Source: Batrachochytrium dendrobatidis JAM81 (Eukaryota > Chytridiomycota > Chytridiomycetes > Rhizophydiales). Taken from it: DNA of 64,000 nucleotides. Location: assembly GCF_000203795.2 (NCBI RefSeq), contig NW_006281099.1, positions 3,560,532 to 3,624,531 on the forward strand. The letters run 5' to 3'. Each line of letters starts with the position of its first letter. The stretch's first letter is position 1. The notes under the pieces are model-generated. The model was not told the origin of the DNA. It saw nothing but the letters and a program-made list of their open reading frames with translations, and did no database searches. A program made the position numbers and the translations under genes. This document shows positions 37,762 to 50,105 of the stretch, piece after piece.

Positions 37762-39626
37762 TCAGCAATTCTTTTGACGCACAGTCTTGACTGGATCCGT
37801 CACTGGACCAGATTCACTCGTTGTCTCAAACTTGATCGGATCATTGACTGATATACCCATGTGTGCCAATCCTGCACGACCCAGTTTTGTTTCAAAAGCC
37901 ACATACAGCACTACCATTCCAACATGCACAAAAAAGTACAAGGCTCGGTATATCAAAAAACACTGCCAAATATCTCGGACCAGAAACGGAATCACAATAT
38001 AAACAGTCGTCAGTTGTGTTGTTACAATTCCCGTTACATCGTAGACTGGTTTCAACCAATGCCAAAGTGAATGCTCATTAGCAAAAATAGGTCGAATATG
38101 ACGTCGGATATGTCGTGCAATTATGGTGACGATTGACCCTGACATGAACGTAATATAGTAACCTATATATCGCATACATGTGTTGGATCAGCAATTCCTA
38201 TTCAACAGCACACGTATCGTCTCTGATGGTTTGCAGATGAATGTCTTACCGATATGAACACCATGCCAAAACGCACTGATAAAAAACGTAATGGTAGTTG
38301 CTGTCTGTTTATCAAATCCTAAATCTGTCAATCGTCCATACACGTCCCTTTTCAACCATACTGCTGTCTGCATGTTCCAGACTGACACCAACTCACGAAT
38401 ATTGCCTGCCAACTCGATCCGGACCATGTCACAGTTGTCGACACGATCCCATGTGGCATATCCATTCTCGTTGTATCCGTTAAATCCGAACCCGGTGTAG
38501 ATACAAGCAGTTTCCGACAGTTTCCACGCAATATAAAACACACATCTACACACAAGACCACAGAGTAGTATAAACTTGATTCTGCCATATTAAATACATC
38601 AACAGGGTCAGACTCGTGCATCAACCACAACTGCATTGGTACGACTTACAGCTGCAGAAACGTTTTTTCTTGTAACAAGACAGAATCCAACAGTCTCGAT
38701 GGAGAAAAGTGTGGACTGCCTTGAATTACAATGAACAGTGGAATAAACGTAGACGAAAGACACTCCATGGCTGGAACATATGGATTTGGAATAGTCTTGA
38801 ATTCGCCCTGGATCAACAAGAGACACTATTAGTCAGATCTCAATCGGATGACATGCTGTTGCACACTGCCAATACTCACTCGACGATGCAGATAGTTGTT
38901 GTATTCTACAAACGAGAATGCAGGGCCAATAAGAAATGCTGGAAAGAAGTACAGAAAGCCAAGGTATTCAAGTATGGAAGGCATATCAACGATTGCTCTG
39001 CGACTGCGTTCCTTGCTAATCATCTTACAAGCTGTATGAGACGGAGTTGAAAGGCTACGATCATACACACATTGACTCGTAACGACGGTCACTTACATGG
39101 TCAGGAAGCGTTCCATCGTGGATCTGCCATGCAAGAGTGATCTGACGCATCACCAGCATCATCAGTGGAACTGTAGCATCGATATATGCTGTTTTGTTCA
39201 TGATCCACTGGTTGTAAATGTGGCTATTGGTAATATGATTGTGTATAGCAGTGGGTGAGCATGCATTCAGCACTGGCAGCAAAGACACTTTCGGATCTCA
39301 TTGGCATCGATTGGACTCAACTGTAAGCACAAGACAGCCATACTAACCGTCCCAACTAATATTGGCGAGGTGTATGCACAGCGCACAGTGGCCATGATGG
39401 CATAACACACTAGTGCCAATGCTGTCAGTTGCACAAACCCCGCAAACCCAAAGAGTATCGAGTAGGTTAGGCTGGTCACTGCAATCGACATGATATGACA
39501 AGCGACTGGGTGTTTGAGATGGCCGTAGAGTGGTGCCAGTAGAATGTTTCCTAGTAGAACCATGCATGTTGCAAGTATGCCAGATTCTATTCCTAAATGT
39601 GCTGCTAGCTGATGTGTCCATGTCAT
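37762..39626 (-). CDS. MBOAT-family lysophospholipid acyltransferase, copy 2
   Basis: Same enzyme family and architecture as copy 1, encoded on the minus strand of the right arm. The active-site blocks WNMQTAVWLKRDVYGR and FFISAFWHGVHIG are identical. In the last exon (37762 to about 38163) at least four residues differ from copy 1: SGSI for SGSV, IVTTQ for IVATQ, HVGM for HVGI, and VKTV for VKAV. A one-base indel lies just upstream of the start relative to copy 1. No disabling mutation is visible in the exons I can align. Internal intron borders are unresolved, as for copy 1. The flanking promoter sequence up to CDT1's terminal codons is duplicated as well. Confidence 0.85.
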
Positions 39627-39993
39627 ATTGCTCTATTGTAGATGTTTCAATAATGAATTGTGGCAAGTATGGCTTGATGAATCTGATTGTCATTCTTATC
39701 AGGATTGTGCATTCGTATGTATGGCTCAACAATGGTTTCATGCTTGATATAAAACTACAAGTTGTGGTTTTATAACCATCTTGTATCTCGTTTGATACTC
39801 TTGCAATAATCAAGTCGAGATGCATATAACTGGACTCGTTGACTTTTGCATGACAAATTCTACTGTTTTTGAATGGCTCGATATCCTCTGCAGAGGCTAA
39901 TTAAAGCTTATCTGAAAATACAATCAATTTGATCAATTCAAACTCGGTTAATCCATAGATTGATTCGACTCTTTATTTTGAGATGCTCGGCAT

Positions 39994-41065
39994 AATAGAT
40001 TAGTAACATGGTCTATGCCAGATTATTGTGACAATCAATTTACGGGTTTGTTTGAACTTGGGGCTTCCAACTCAAAGTCTATATATCAGACTGCCTAGTC
40101 ACGTTTGAGGCAATAAGCATGGCATGACTCTAAAGGATCAGCGAACTGATAAAATACAGCTAAATGAACTACGGGACAGATGTGTTAGTTATCTGTGATA
40201 TTCAAATGAAGACTATTTCGTACATGTCAACAACTATTCATGTAAATCAAATCGATGGTGGCGCATCCAGCCACTCTAGCCACACTGCAAGGCTGACTTG
40301 AAGTTATCCATGAGCGTTTCCAAGTCCATTTCAAATTTTCAGAATCACAATGTGTTGGCTATGACTTTGTCAGCCACTTGATGCAACTCATGCATGGTTC
40401 TAAACATATCCACGACTATCAATTCTAAATGTGTCGCCATTGTAGCGTCGCGCCAAGTTTTGAGCATCCCCTCGCCATCAGTCAGTCTACACAACTTGAT
40501 TAGATACGTCCACTGAGTGGATATCATATGTAGATGTTAGTGTCCAGCTCAAATGGACATCTAAGCATGTCAGGTATACGCTCCCTATCTTGGAATATAG
40601 GGAAAATTAGAGTGTTTGAAATTGATACGAAATGGGTGTTGGCTATTCATCATTTGAATGCTTGAAATCGATTGTTAATTGAAGTTGTTGGGTGACTACT
40701 AGTGGATATGGTTGAAGTGGCAAATAGGGTGGGCCACAAATTTGATTGATTTAGCGTTTGGCAAGGGAGTGTTTCAGCTAAAACAAGCGCTCGTCCCCTC
40801 TTATATTACAATTTTCCGCCTCAAATTTTTCTTTCGTTGTCGAGTTGGACCCAAAGTTACTTTCCGCCCATCTTATTTTTTCTTTTTATCTCCAAAAACT
40901 GATATTTCGCATTCCTACTTTTACCATTAGCTTGCAATTAGCAAGTTTCAAAAGACGATCTGAGCTTATCTGGCCAAATAATTCACATTACCTTCTAATC
41001 TAGCCATTGTATAAGCCACCTAAACGTTTCATTTTACTTGCCAGCCAATCTAATTGAAACTATCA
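39994..41065. other. Intergenic region upstream of the GATA/AT-hook gene
   Basis: No domain-bearing frame. The segment from 40780 is T/C-rich with the look of a promoter and 5' UTR. Confidence 0.35.
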
Positions 41066-43586
41066 ATGCCTCCTCGCAAGACACCACCACAGGCTCTTGA
41101 TGCCGTGCGCAACATGAAGGGCATCACATTCTCTTTCAATCTAACACAGTCGCTCAACTACAAGCAGTCCCAACAACAGGATCAACAAAGCTCGTTTACT
41201 TCAGAGCATCAACCAAAACCACAGATTGCAAGCCAAAGAGAGGTGCGTATCTTATGCAATTGGTATATAATCATCAATCTTAGCAATCTAGCCATCATTC
41301 CATTTGAATTCTGTTATATTAATCATATTTATGTATGCCTGAAAATATCTATATCATTGGATGCAAACGCTTTGCAAACATTAGATTCAGCAGCAGATTC
41401 CCATTGGGCACGATCTGACAACTGATACGGCACATATTCCCATATCCAAAACCACTTCAATAGGATCAACCAATGCTGCCAATACCTCAAATGGTGTTGC
41501 TTTGCGATCTTCCTCCTCCTCTCCCTCATCTGGAACTGCGACTTTACGAACAGGCAATGTCAGCCCATCTACTAATGTAAGTAGCAATATCACTCGGGTC
41601 TTTTGTCTTTGCTTTTTTATCGCTACAAATATTTTATCTGGTCATGAAAGACTCTTCATATGTAGTCTTGTAAAGACTTCATAATTTATGACCAGATATT
41701 GGTCAATACGGCTGCTATCTGGCGTGACTGATTTTGTAGATTTGTTCTAAACCATCGTCATGGCCCGATATTACCAGCCAATATATGGTTTTTGTTTATA
41801 ACCAAGATACTATAGTGTCTGGCTGAATTCACTAATATAGACAGCAGAAGACTGCTCTATTTACTTGCTGTGCCAAGTTTGCAACTAATGTAGATGTGTG
41901 GGCTTGCATAATTTTCACATACTTTGATCTCAAATGCATCATAATTGAGATTTTTTACTAATGCTTTTATACATTGCATATATACTCGTTACAACTATTG
42001 TCAAATAGCCTCTACTCTCAATCACCAATCCTGAACAAGCCACATCATGCATACCTGAACCCGCAAGTGTTGCTAATGCATCTGAAAATGGTTCTCCCGC
42101 AAAAAATAGAAGCAGTCCTGCCATTTCTACAGCTGTTCATTCCACAAGAACATCTCCCATACCACAACAGGCACCACACACAGAGTCTAAAGCATCGGAA
42201 TCTAAACTAGCTGCGTCTCCTACACAAACTACGATTTCCCGTACATCACCACAATTAGATGGCAAGACACAGCTTCTTTCACAAGCCACCACATTAGATC
42301 CGTCAAGGAGTCCTGTTCCAGGCGCTTTATCTTTATCCGAAACTCCCAATGCATCTCCTGGAAGAGTTCCTATTGATTCTGCATACGACATGTCAGTAAA
42401 GGTGCATGCCATCACATCAGATGCTCTCTTGTACCGTATGAGAGGCATTTGCACGCCAGAGTTTGCGGCCCTCAAGCAACCTGGCCGTACATCCTCACAA
42501 TCAGGTGCACCCGTGCGCAACACATTTGGAGGATCATCCCGCTTCACAAATCATCGCCGCACACTCAGTAATTCTTCTGCCGATTCTTCCCGTCAATATA
42601 CGTCACCATCTTCTGGCGACGAGTTCCATGGATCTGCAGGGCAACCTGTTGCGCGACGTGGTAGACCTCCCAATTCTGCGAATCGCGCCCGTAGTGGTAA
42701 GCCTTCAGTAGGTAGACCTCCTGGTAGTGCAAGTGCTAGCCGTTTTTCAGGAAGTGGTGTGGGTGGAAGGCCATCTGGAACTAGTGGTAAACGTAAACTG
42801 GGATCTGCTTTTCCATCAGCTCATAACCCGCCTACTGTGATAGAACAATCTACAGACTTGGATTTGGATAATGATAGTGCAGATTATATTGATGACGAAA
42901 AGGGTTCAATACGTAAGCGAAAAGTTATTCACTCCACTACAAGTCCAGGTGAATGCACATGGTGTGGAGTTAAAAAGACGGCACAATGGCGCAAAGGACC
43001 ATCTGGATCTCGTGGTTTGTGCAATGTAAGTAGATGTGTTACTGTTTTGAAGAATAAGTGGAATATATGTTTCTTTTTGTATTGTTGGAATCCCAATAAT
43101 AGTTTGAAATAGATTGCTAACTATTACATATTATATCACACCATTCCTGAATGCAATTTAAAAAATCCAACTCTACTTATGGATCAATAGGCATGTGGTC
43201 TTGAATGGGCCAAACAGATCCGCCACGAAGCTAAAAAGTCTGGTATTAGTAATCATGACGCAGAAATCTTTTTGATCAAAAATTATCGCACATCTGAGCG
43301 GTATCTGCGGTACATGCGTGAGCACAACTTCTCGCTTGATGGCCCTGCAGACGATGCAGAAACCACTGCTGCTGCCATTGCTGCTGTGGGCTCTAGTTCT
43401 TTCTCGGACTACTCATCGCCTGCTCCAGAACATCCGCATCGGTCAGTGTCCCCTACTGTTCGTCTTGCATCTCTTTCTCCTAACCCTGCACGTGTCTCCC
43501 CATCACAGAGTGCAACATCTAATCCCTTTGAAGCGGCCTCACTTTCACCTTCTGCAGCTACAAAAAGATCATCTGTAGAGAATTAG
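41066..43586 (+). CDS. GATA-type zinc-finger regulator with AT-hook-like motifs
   Basis: Exons 41066-41242, 41385-41576, 42009-43025 and 43191-43586 splice in phase 0 to 593 residues. A single GATA finger spans the last intron: CTWCGVKKTAQWRKGPSGS, RGLCN, then ACGLEWAKQIR, a C-X2-C-X18-C-X2-C pattern as in fungal class IVb fingers. Upstream, three Gly-Arg-Pro cores (ARRGRPPNSA, SVGRPPGSA and VGGRPSGTS) look like AT-hooks, which would add minor-groove binding. The basic run SGKRKLG and GSIRKRKV may serve for nuclear import. The N-terminal 300 residues are Ser/Thr/Gln-rich and disordered. The family includes nitrogen, light and iron regulators, and nothing here picks one. The stop is at EN followed by TAG. 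Confidence 0.87.
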
Positions 43587-44284
43587 CTTCAACAACAGCC
43601 GATTCTTTTGAATATCCTAAACACGAACCACCTTTTGCACTCATTTAGGACTCGAGACTGTCAATACACTATACTTTCAGTCTCTATACTTTCATCACTC
43701 GCTTTCATTATTATTTGTCACCCCACCTTTAAACCTCGCCTGATTTGACATCTTAATCTTCATTAAGAGCATTTTTAGTCCTTTACAATAAATTTGGTTG
43801 TTGCTCATTAAACAAACTACTACTTGGAATTTGTGAATTTTGATTATACTGACATTGATATTGCAGGCTTGATTGGCCAGTACGAGTCAACAGTCTATGT
43901 TTTGACTCGGCTTTGATAATTGTTTTGAAATTCCTTTTTCACGGTTTATTGCCAAACTGCCCTGCATTCTTTTGCTTGTATCGTTTATTGTTTTCATAAT
44001 GTACAATAAAATAGTCTGAACATCAACCTAAACGTTTTAATCCTTTCTCTTTCAACAATATGCATTCAACACAACCCTTTTTCTTTACTAGTTCACTCTC
44101 CTTGATTTTCCGATAAAATAGCAAAGGCGGAGTATTGTAAAAAACGGCAAAATTTTCTCAACTTACCCTCATGGACGTTTATACATTTACAATACAGACG
44201 AAAACAAGTGGCATCACGTAAATTTACTCAGCGTACAACTTTTTCAAGGTGTGATTCTAAAACTTGACTAAATATCTAGCAGTC
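43587..44284. other. Intergenic region upstream of the Sec7-PH gene
   Basis: AT-rich. I looked for further upstream Sec7-domain exons and found none that I could support. Confidence 0.35.
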
Positions 44285-47200
44285 ATGCCAAAAGATAAAA
44301 ACGTTTTGCATTCATCAATGACTATTGCAGAGACTGCCATTTCAAACAAGTAAGTGGCTGATTTCACACCTCTATTGGACTATAGAAAATGAAAATACAT
44401 TTTGCGAGTCGCTGCATTGCTGGAATTCATACCAGATTATTGCCAGTCAAACTTTTCAAAAACTTCAAACCCACATATAAATTAGCTAATTGTTTTATTC
44501 TTTGAACTGTTAAATATCTATTTTGGATGCAATATTGCTTTCTGGATGGGCATGTAAATATTGAATCAATGTGGGCTGTTGCGACGCGTTTATATTGAAA
44601 GAAATATTGACATGAGTGGAGTTTACAATGGTTGGTCCATCGACGATGCTCTAAGGTCAGTATTTAAAATATAACATGCGCAGTCTATACTGATGGTGTC
44701 CAACTCTTGTAAAAATAAGTTTACAGAGTGCTAAAGTGGGGAGTGGGTTTGTAGCAATAAAGTGAGAACGCACTCAATCTAACTCGACTGTATCTGTACT
44801 GCTCAACTAATTTTTAGGTAAACACTGCTAAGTTAAAGCTGGTTTGAATTTTCATTCCCAGTTGAATTAAGCCAGTAATTATAGATATCATTTAAATGAT
44901 CGAGTATACATGAGATTGTGCCCACTCTAAAGCATTGCTTGAATCTAGACACTATTTAAGAACGCTATCACTTCCTGACGATACACGGATTCTCAAAACA
45001 CATCTTGAAGATTTTTGTGATTTGTACCGACAACAAAATATGGATTTGGATATTAACCAAGGTAACTCGCGTGATTTAAAACTAGCAATGACTCTTGCTT
45101 TGCTGAATTTCTAGTCAACTTGAATTGGCTTTTTGAATAGCCTGTAAAATCCTTGAATTTAACCTATTTATTGATCACCTTGCAAAATGTAGACGATTTA
45201 CAGTCTCTATGCCAACTTTTGATCAGCCAAGAACTAGCTAAATCTCATGTCGCTATAAAAAAAGATATTCCAATGACCAAATCTGAATTCATTGCAGCTC
45301 TACAAAATGTCATGCCGGGTGCTCCTGCGCTTCTTGCTTCAATTTTATTTGAAAACTTGAGCGGGAAAATATACATGGGCAACCACGAAATAGGCAGAAA
45401 TGGAAAACAATCAAATCTTGTTTTTCATAGTTTGAATCAGCCTGTTTTTTCTGTAGGAGCAAACGATCATCATCGGAAAATTGAGTTTTCTAAAAACAGT
45501 CGTCAGTATGGTTGCTCAACCAACTGGTTTCTTAAATTGATGCGACATGACGATATTGTAAGTATGCATAGCTTTGCTAAACAGTAAACGCTTTTTAAGC
45601 TAATTTATATATTGTGCTATTTCCATGGACTAAAAACTTGTGTATCAACTTTTTAAAGAAATTATACAAGGACATTAAGAAAATTGGAGCCATCACATAC
45701 ATATATCCAACAAATACGGATAAAGATGAAAGCAGCCCTCGACTCAGTAACTCGTCAACAAAAACAATAACCCCACGATCGTCAGAAGTTATCAATACAC
45801 TTTCAATAGTGCCATCACCGAGCATATCAGTAGCGTTGGCTATGGCACCCGATACAAATTGCTCAACTCCACCCTCTTCACTTCCATCAGGATATTATCC
45901 TCCATCAGCCTTGTCGATTGCAATTGCAACAGCTGTACTTACACCCGTGTCAGCAAAACGTACCTTGTCGGGTACTTTTCCAACTGATTTAACACCATCA
46001 CCCGATTTGATTACATCGATAAGCAACATTCAATCTACACCCATTTATTCCAAGCAACCCGCTACCAATTCAAAGTGCAAATACACTGGTAGTCGTGAAC
46101 GTGTGCGATCCCTCACAACCAGTCCAGACGATTTTGTATCCCCTTGCATTGTCAAACAAGCTGTGCTTGATCAACGATGCAATAGTTTGATCAAGTTGAA
46201 ATACGAGTGCTTGGGTGGAAAGGTCGAAGCGGAAAGTATTCTGCTTACACCTAGATCATCCAAAAAAATGCTTTTATCAAAATGGCTCAAGGTTTGGATG
46301 GTAGCAGATGGAGCGAGCATTAGAATGTTTCGCGACTGGAGATGGTTTGTCAAAAACAAGGAAGTGGTGAAACGTCTAGATATTCCTGCTCGGTTGGTAT
46401 CATTCAAGGTGAGAGTGATTAGTTTAAAGTATAATGTGCCAAAGCATTTCAAGTATACCCATGTTGGGTTGAAATATAGGATACTGATTCTGTGATAAAA
46501 TATGGTATTGACAGAATGAGCCGAAAAGCGAGGTAATCAATCTCGATGGAGCCATTGCTGTTCACGATCCATCATTTACTTATGAGTGCTACCATACGTT
46601 TAAAATCCATTTGTTGCAATCAGGGCAAACGCTCAGCTGTCGTCTTAAGCCATACGAACAAGCCAGGCAATGGGTTCAAACAATCAATATGGCTTCGGCG
46701 TACAGATCTATAAATATTTCTCCTCCAATTGATTTAATCATGGCGTATGGTCTTGGTTCATGGACGGTTGAGCCCGTTGTAAGAATGAAAAGCTTGTATT
46801 TTAGTCAAAACTCTGTGGCAGTTGCTGGAGATAGAAAAAAGAATGTTGGTGAAGCAAATCCAGCAAATCCAGCAAATCCAGCAAATCGGCAATTTATCAT
46901 CACTGTAAGTCTAGTTTAACGCTACTTTACAAATTAGGTTGTGGGGTAGGCTGGATATTTTAAATCTTGTTGGTTAACCAATGTTATTTTTCAAAATGTA
47001 TAAAATTACACATGTATATGATATTAAATAGTCTACAGCCAATCAACTTAAATCCAAAAAAGAAACAGCATTGCAAACCGAGCAATCGCTACGGACATCT
47101 ATCGAGCTCTTGAGTCGAGTACGTACACATACCATTACGTCAACAACCAAGCTCAGTGTATTTCTGATGACTCAAGTGGAGTACTTTCGCATGCTTCATC

Positions 47201-47577
47201 TCTTTAATCAGTATATATCCAGCCAGATTGAGATTTTTTTAAACGAGTCGCATCTACTTGCAACCACGCCATCAAGACTTCAGCCCAAATTGTCAGAAAA
47301 AGGAGCTGGATTTTCACCAACATTTGAGTTGCCAAAAACAGTGGTTCCTGGCGCATCATATGTAGCTCCGACGTATTCATCTAAACCAGGTGGAAATGTA
47401 GCGGGTTTGAGCAAACTTGGTGGATCTACAAGTATACATCTACACAAGACAGATATACGGCCTATGAATCGGTTATCAGACGTCAAGGAAATGAGCGGAA
47501 TTGATCTTATTGGCGCTAAGGATATTCTTGGAAGTACAGATATACATGAAACGTATACACAAGCGGCTGAATTTTAA
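44285..47577 (+). CDS. EFA6/PSD-like Arf guanine-nucleotide exchange factor (Sec7-PH)
   Basis: Likely activator of Arf6-type GTPases at the plasma membrane. Exons 44285-44349, 44602-44655, 44949-45061, 45193-45557, 45659-46408, 46515-46904 and 47032-47577 join in frame to 760 residues. The second half of a Sec7 domain is seen: WSIDDALRHYLRTLSLPDDT, LEDFCDLYRQQN, then PMTKSEFIAALQNV. A long Ser/Thr-rich linker follows. The PH domain has SKWLKVWMVADGASIRMFRD, NLDGAIAVHDPSFTYECYHT and EQARQWVQTINMASAYRS, then a helical tail (LKSKKETALQTEQSLRTSIE) as in EFA6/PSD proteins. The N-terminal half of Sec7, including an unambiguous glutamic-finger motif, is not found. Either upstream exons are missed or the exchange domain is degenerate. 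An Asn-Pro-Ala repeat sits near residue 570. Confidence 0.7.
46857..46889 (+). repeat. In-frame 9-bp tandem repeat (Asn-Pro-Ala)
   Basis: About three and a half copies of GCAAATCCA inside the Sec7-PH gene, encoding ANPANPANPAN just after the PH domain. Such repeats commonly vary in copy number between strains. Confidence 0.8.
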
Positions 47578-47895
47578 TACTGGGATTATTTGTTGGTAGT
47601 TCAATTGATTGATAATCCGATTGACAGTAGTGTAGCCAAGTATTTGTTTACAAATTTGAAATATAATTTGAAATATAATTTAGAATTGTATTAGACTAGT
47701 ACGACTCTATTTTAAATTTTTAAACTTGGGAGTACATACTAAGAGTAAAATCCTGGTGATTTAGTAAGCAGTTGAAGATTCAAGTAGTTGTCTGCCATAC
47801 CAGCTTTTGCTCGAATTTATAAAATCTTGACACGATACACTTTACAGTTTGAGTTGCAAAAGCTTGGAGTTTACAATAATATCGTGTACTAGATA
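47578..47895. other. Intergenic region between the Sec7-PH and SCAR genes
   Basis: AT-rich, with a short direct repeat of AAATATAATTTG near 47655. Holds a 3' UTR and the SCAR promoter; nothing else recognised. Confidence 0.35.
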
Positions 47896-49920
47896 ATGTC
47901 GCTACCAAAGCGAGTATTGGTTGCTGGGGCTCCCAGTGTATCACCATTTACTGCACCATCAACGGCAGCTAGTATGGGTGTTCCTGAACCCACGTTCATT
48001 CCTGCGCTTCGTCAGGTAAGTCAATAATATATGAGTACATTGTATCGGCATGGTGTATAAGCCGTGTTTGGTATATATTTTGGTCAATATAAACCATAGC
48101 CAACCATTCAATACAGAGCCTTTGGTATTGAAACTATGAGCGTATTACTTGGATATACACGTCGCCTGCTGAATTATCGTTTTCATCAGTCGTATGCATG
48201 CACTAAATTTTAATCTGCATAAATATGCAATGTTACGTGCTTTTAGGTTACTATGATGCAGCTGACAAGATTGTTTGACCAGTTATCTGAACTTTCAATC
48301 TATGCCAACGAGATATTTGTCGGTATGGGTTTACTATGGCATCATCTAAAACTGTAGCGATCTGTAGTTGTTTTAATAGTCCATTGAAATGTATTTGAAA
48401 TGCTGATATAAGATCTGGCAAATAAAACACTGAGCATTACTGAACGCATCAACAACGTCAACATGATTTTATCGAATGCCGACGCTGATATGGAGTTGAT
48501 TGAAGAGGAGATTTCATCATCGGATATCAAAACTCTTTCGCAACGAGAACGTAAGTTTTATTTGCAGATATTGGGATTGTATCAACAAATTTGCTTACAT
48601 GTAAATGCATTGATGATACAAAGGATTCATTTGGAAATCCGAGATGGCTATATCAAGCAACTTTTTTGTGAAGAAAACTCAGCCAGCTTCAATTGCTGCT
48701 GTGTACAATCAATGCCGGCCTGCTCCATTTTTGGAAGTTCTTGATAAATATCGCAATGATGGTCAAAAGTGCATGAAGGTAAAGACAGAGAGTTTATTTC
48801 AACACATTCAGATATGCAAGATGAACGCATTGAACAATACACTAGAAAGTCGTACTTTAAGCATTAATTTAAATTACAGTTTTATTCCTATCCCGACTTT
48901 TTTCTGGAAGAATGGCGCAATCTTATCAAGGACCAAGATGGCAAGAAAGCAAAGCGTAAGGCCAAAGAAAGCGAGAGTGTAAGTAAATATGGTATACATT
49001 TTGTTTTTTGGATTACAATCAACCATTAAATTCAACATCTGATCAATGGCGCGAAAATCAAATGTTATTTGCAAGATACGTGGTCGCTAATATAAATACT
49101 GTTGATCTGGTGAATAGAGCAACAATCGCCGATCGATGAGATACAAACGAAAAAGCGAAAGCGTACAGACAAAGCCAGGCAATCGAAATGAAACCTCGCC
49201 AACAGATGGAAATTTCATCAGCATCACCATATCTCCAAACACTCGTCAGCATATAAATTCCTCGTTTGACAGTCCCAATCAGTTGAGTGCATCTGGCAGA
49301 GTAGGGTTGGATATGGGTCGAGTGGACATCAATTCGACCTCTATGTTACAAAGCATGTTTGAGACGAATATAGTAATGAGTAAGCTGCCACCACCACCAC
49401 CTCCTCCTCCGCCAGTAGTTATTACTTCTATGTCAGGTATGGGAATAGCTGGAAGCGGAGATGCGGACACCTCATTGATGAGTAGTCGTACTCCGATTGC
49501 ACCATTGGCAGGTGGATTCGCACCTGCAGCAACACCCATGACTCCATCAGTGAATTTTCTCAACGATATTCGTACGCTTCAGGTAATTTTAATTATTGTG
49601 GCTTGGATTCAAATGATTTTTCCGACTCAACGCTGATATGGTAATGGGATAGTTTAAACTCAAAACGACAGATACGCCTGACCATTCAAGTATGGCTAAT
49701 AAAAAGAAGACGGGAGCGGACTGTGATGAAGTTGCAGCAATTCTGATGCGGCGAGTTGCTCTCGAAATGAGTGATTCCGAAGGTATATCCAATTTAACTT
49801 TCAATTTGCTATAGAATCAGAATGTGGGGTTTAGAGTACATTAGTTAATGATGCTGAATTTTATTGTTTCTGAATGGCTTTACAGAGGACGATGATGGTG
49901 ACGACGAAGACTGGGGATAA
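47896..49920 (+). CDS. SCAR: SCAR/WAVE actin-nucleation promoting factor
   Basis: Activates the Arp2/3 complex downstream of Rac as part of the WAVE complex, driving branched actin at the leading edge. Eight exons (47896-48015, 48247-48322, 48413-48550, 48624-48778, 48880-48978, 49118-49582, 49653-49782, 49886-49920) splice to 405 residues. The SCAR homology domain shows MMQLTRLFDQLSELSIYANE, TERINNVN, LDKYRNDGQKCMKFYSYPDF and FLEEWRNLIKDQ, in the same order as animal WAVE ([22 protein letters not shown]). A basic stretch (KKAKRKAKES), then a nine-proline run (SKLPPPPPPPPPVV) for profilin or SH3 binding, follows. The C-terminal VCA has a WH2 (NFLNDIRTLQFKLKTT), a connector (EVAAILMRRVALEMSDSE) and an acidic tail with the required Trp (EDDDGDDEDWG). 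All functional parts appear intact. Confidence 0.94.
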
Positions 49921-50105
49921 TGTTAAAAACTAGATATAGTTTTGGGCTGATGGATTGAAATACAATATATTTGAGTTACTATTGCCCAAGGGCCAAGAAT
50001 ATGTTTTGAACGGCAAGAAATGTGAATACTGAGATTAAAATGAGGCTTCAAAGTATGGACAGCTTAAACAAGTGCAGCATTCGGATGAGTTGCGTGTGAT
50101 GATTA

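Larger units (their letters stand above)
36783..39993. repeat. Right arm of the 3.2 kb inverted repeat
   Basis: Reverse complement of 10838-14050. Its outer end (39945-39993) still carries the last codons and stop of CDT1 (PSISK, with one synonymous change), detached from the rest of that gene. The inner end lies downstream of the PKA regulatory subunit gene. Confidence 0.93.
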
